6,678 nt of DNA, from positions 1 through 6,678 of the forward strand of contig SKHS01000045.1 in the NCBI GenBank assembly GCA_007116835.1, written 5' to 3'. Numbering within the stretch: the first letter of the stretch is position 1; every line of letters begins with the position of its first letter. This DNA is from Halomonas sp. GTDB lineage: Bacteria > Pseudomonadota > Gammaproteobacteria > Pseudomonadales > Halomonadaceae. Shown here in pieces: positions 6,560-6,678 of the stretch. The notes beneath the pieces were generated by a model. It was not told the DNA's origin. It did no database searches and was given only the letters and a program-made list of their open reading frames with translations. Made by a program: the position numbers and the translations under genes.

Positions 6560-6678
6560 ATCGAGTAGGGTGAGGCGTTACCGCCTCATCCCTCTCACAG
6601 AACCGTACATACGGGCCTCGTATACGGCTCATGCCATTAACTTACCCCGAACTCGGGGACAGTGATGCCCGTTTTGAT
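6560..6678 (-). mobile_element. Group II intron, 3' end (continues beyond the window)
   Basis: Read on the minus strand, this stretch has the order expected at the 3' end of a bacterial group II intron. A CCCCG-AGTT-CGGGG hairpin (6645-6658) is followed by a domain V-like helix (6600-6630). A TGTGAGAGG-type linker and a domain VI-like hairpin come next: TGAGGCG/CGCCTCA stem with a GTAA tetraloop at 6571-6588. The end is CTACTCGAT at about 6560, where the A at 6566 is a fitting branch-point adenosine and the final AT fits the usual AY end. The intron body and any reverse transcriptase/maturase would lie to the right; the few open codons before 6637 are too short to assign. It is oriented toward the thu operon. 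Whether the copy is complete or a relic fragment cannot be told. Confidence 0.75.
6600..6630 (-). ncRNA. Group II intron domain V catalytic hairpin
   Basis: The minus strand starts GAGCCGTA and ends TACGGTTC, which pair as the lower 8-bp stem including the G-U pair at position 3. The catalytic AGC triad occupies 6627-6629. An upper TACG/CGTA stem and a 5-base loop follow, with a two-base bulge (TG) on the 3' side. It is 31 bases long, slightly shorter than the usual 34, because the apical part is short. Confidence 0.75.

Noticed and set aside
6637..6678. C-terminus of an intron-encoded reverse transcriptase
   Set aside because: Only 11-13 open codons per frame are visible before stops and none matches a motif I can recognise, so I did not call a CDS.
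1..6678. A CRISPR array, tRNA/rRNA, toxin-antitoxin, phage-defence or other novel system
   Set aside because: No spaced repeat arrays, cloverleaf sequences or unassigned long genes are present; every substantial gene belongs to a known metabolic or regulatory family.

Overview
This window looks like chromosomal DNA from a gammaproteobacterium, most likely a Halomonas-type (Halomonadaceae) organism. That assignment is an inference from moderately GC-rich coding sequence, the protein flavour and the deoB-deoD-cdd order. No taxonomic marker gene is present. It holds seven protein genes in two convergent blocks, plus the 3' end of a probable group II intron at the right edge.

Left block, plus strand (1-2078): the distal part of a nucleoside-salvage (deo-type) operon. 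It contains the C-terminal two thirds of phosphopentomutase (deoB, cut by the window edge), a complete purine nucleoside phosphorylase (deoD) and a complete cytidine deaminase (cdd). Short gaps and good Shine-Dalgarno sites suggest one transcript. Together these enzymes deaminate cytidine, split purine nucleosides, and move the ribose-1-P or deoxyribose-1-P into the 5-phosphate pool.

Right block, minus strand (6359 down to 2083): a sugar-catabolism operon read as thuA, a Gfo/Idh/MocA dehydrogenase (thuB-like), a ThuE/AglE-type periplasmic sugar-binding protein, and a LacI-family repressor. thuA and the dehydrogenase overlap by an ATGA. This resembles the rhizobial thu trehalose/disaccharide 3-keto pathway, but no permease or ATPase genes are in the window. 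The repressor gene ends 4 bp from the cdd stop codon, tail to tail.

Upstream of thuA is a striking 39-bp palindrome (6412-6450). It is built of two identical 14-bp LacI-type operators whose centres lie 21 bp apart, and is almost certainly the control site of the operon. The repressor encoded at its far end is the obvious candidate to bind it.

Right edge, minus strand (about 6560-6678 and beyond): sequence matching domain V and domain VI of a bacterial group II intron, with its 3' splice end about 110 bp before the operator and transcribed toward the thu operon. Its body and any reverse transcriptase lie outside the window.

Most of the window is recognisable metabolism. The most unusual points are the double operator, the transporter-less binding protein and the intron placed just upstream of the operon.
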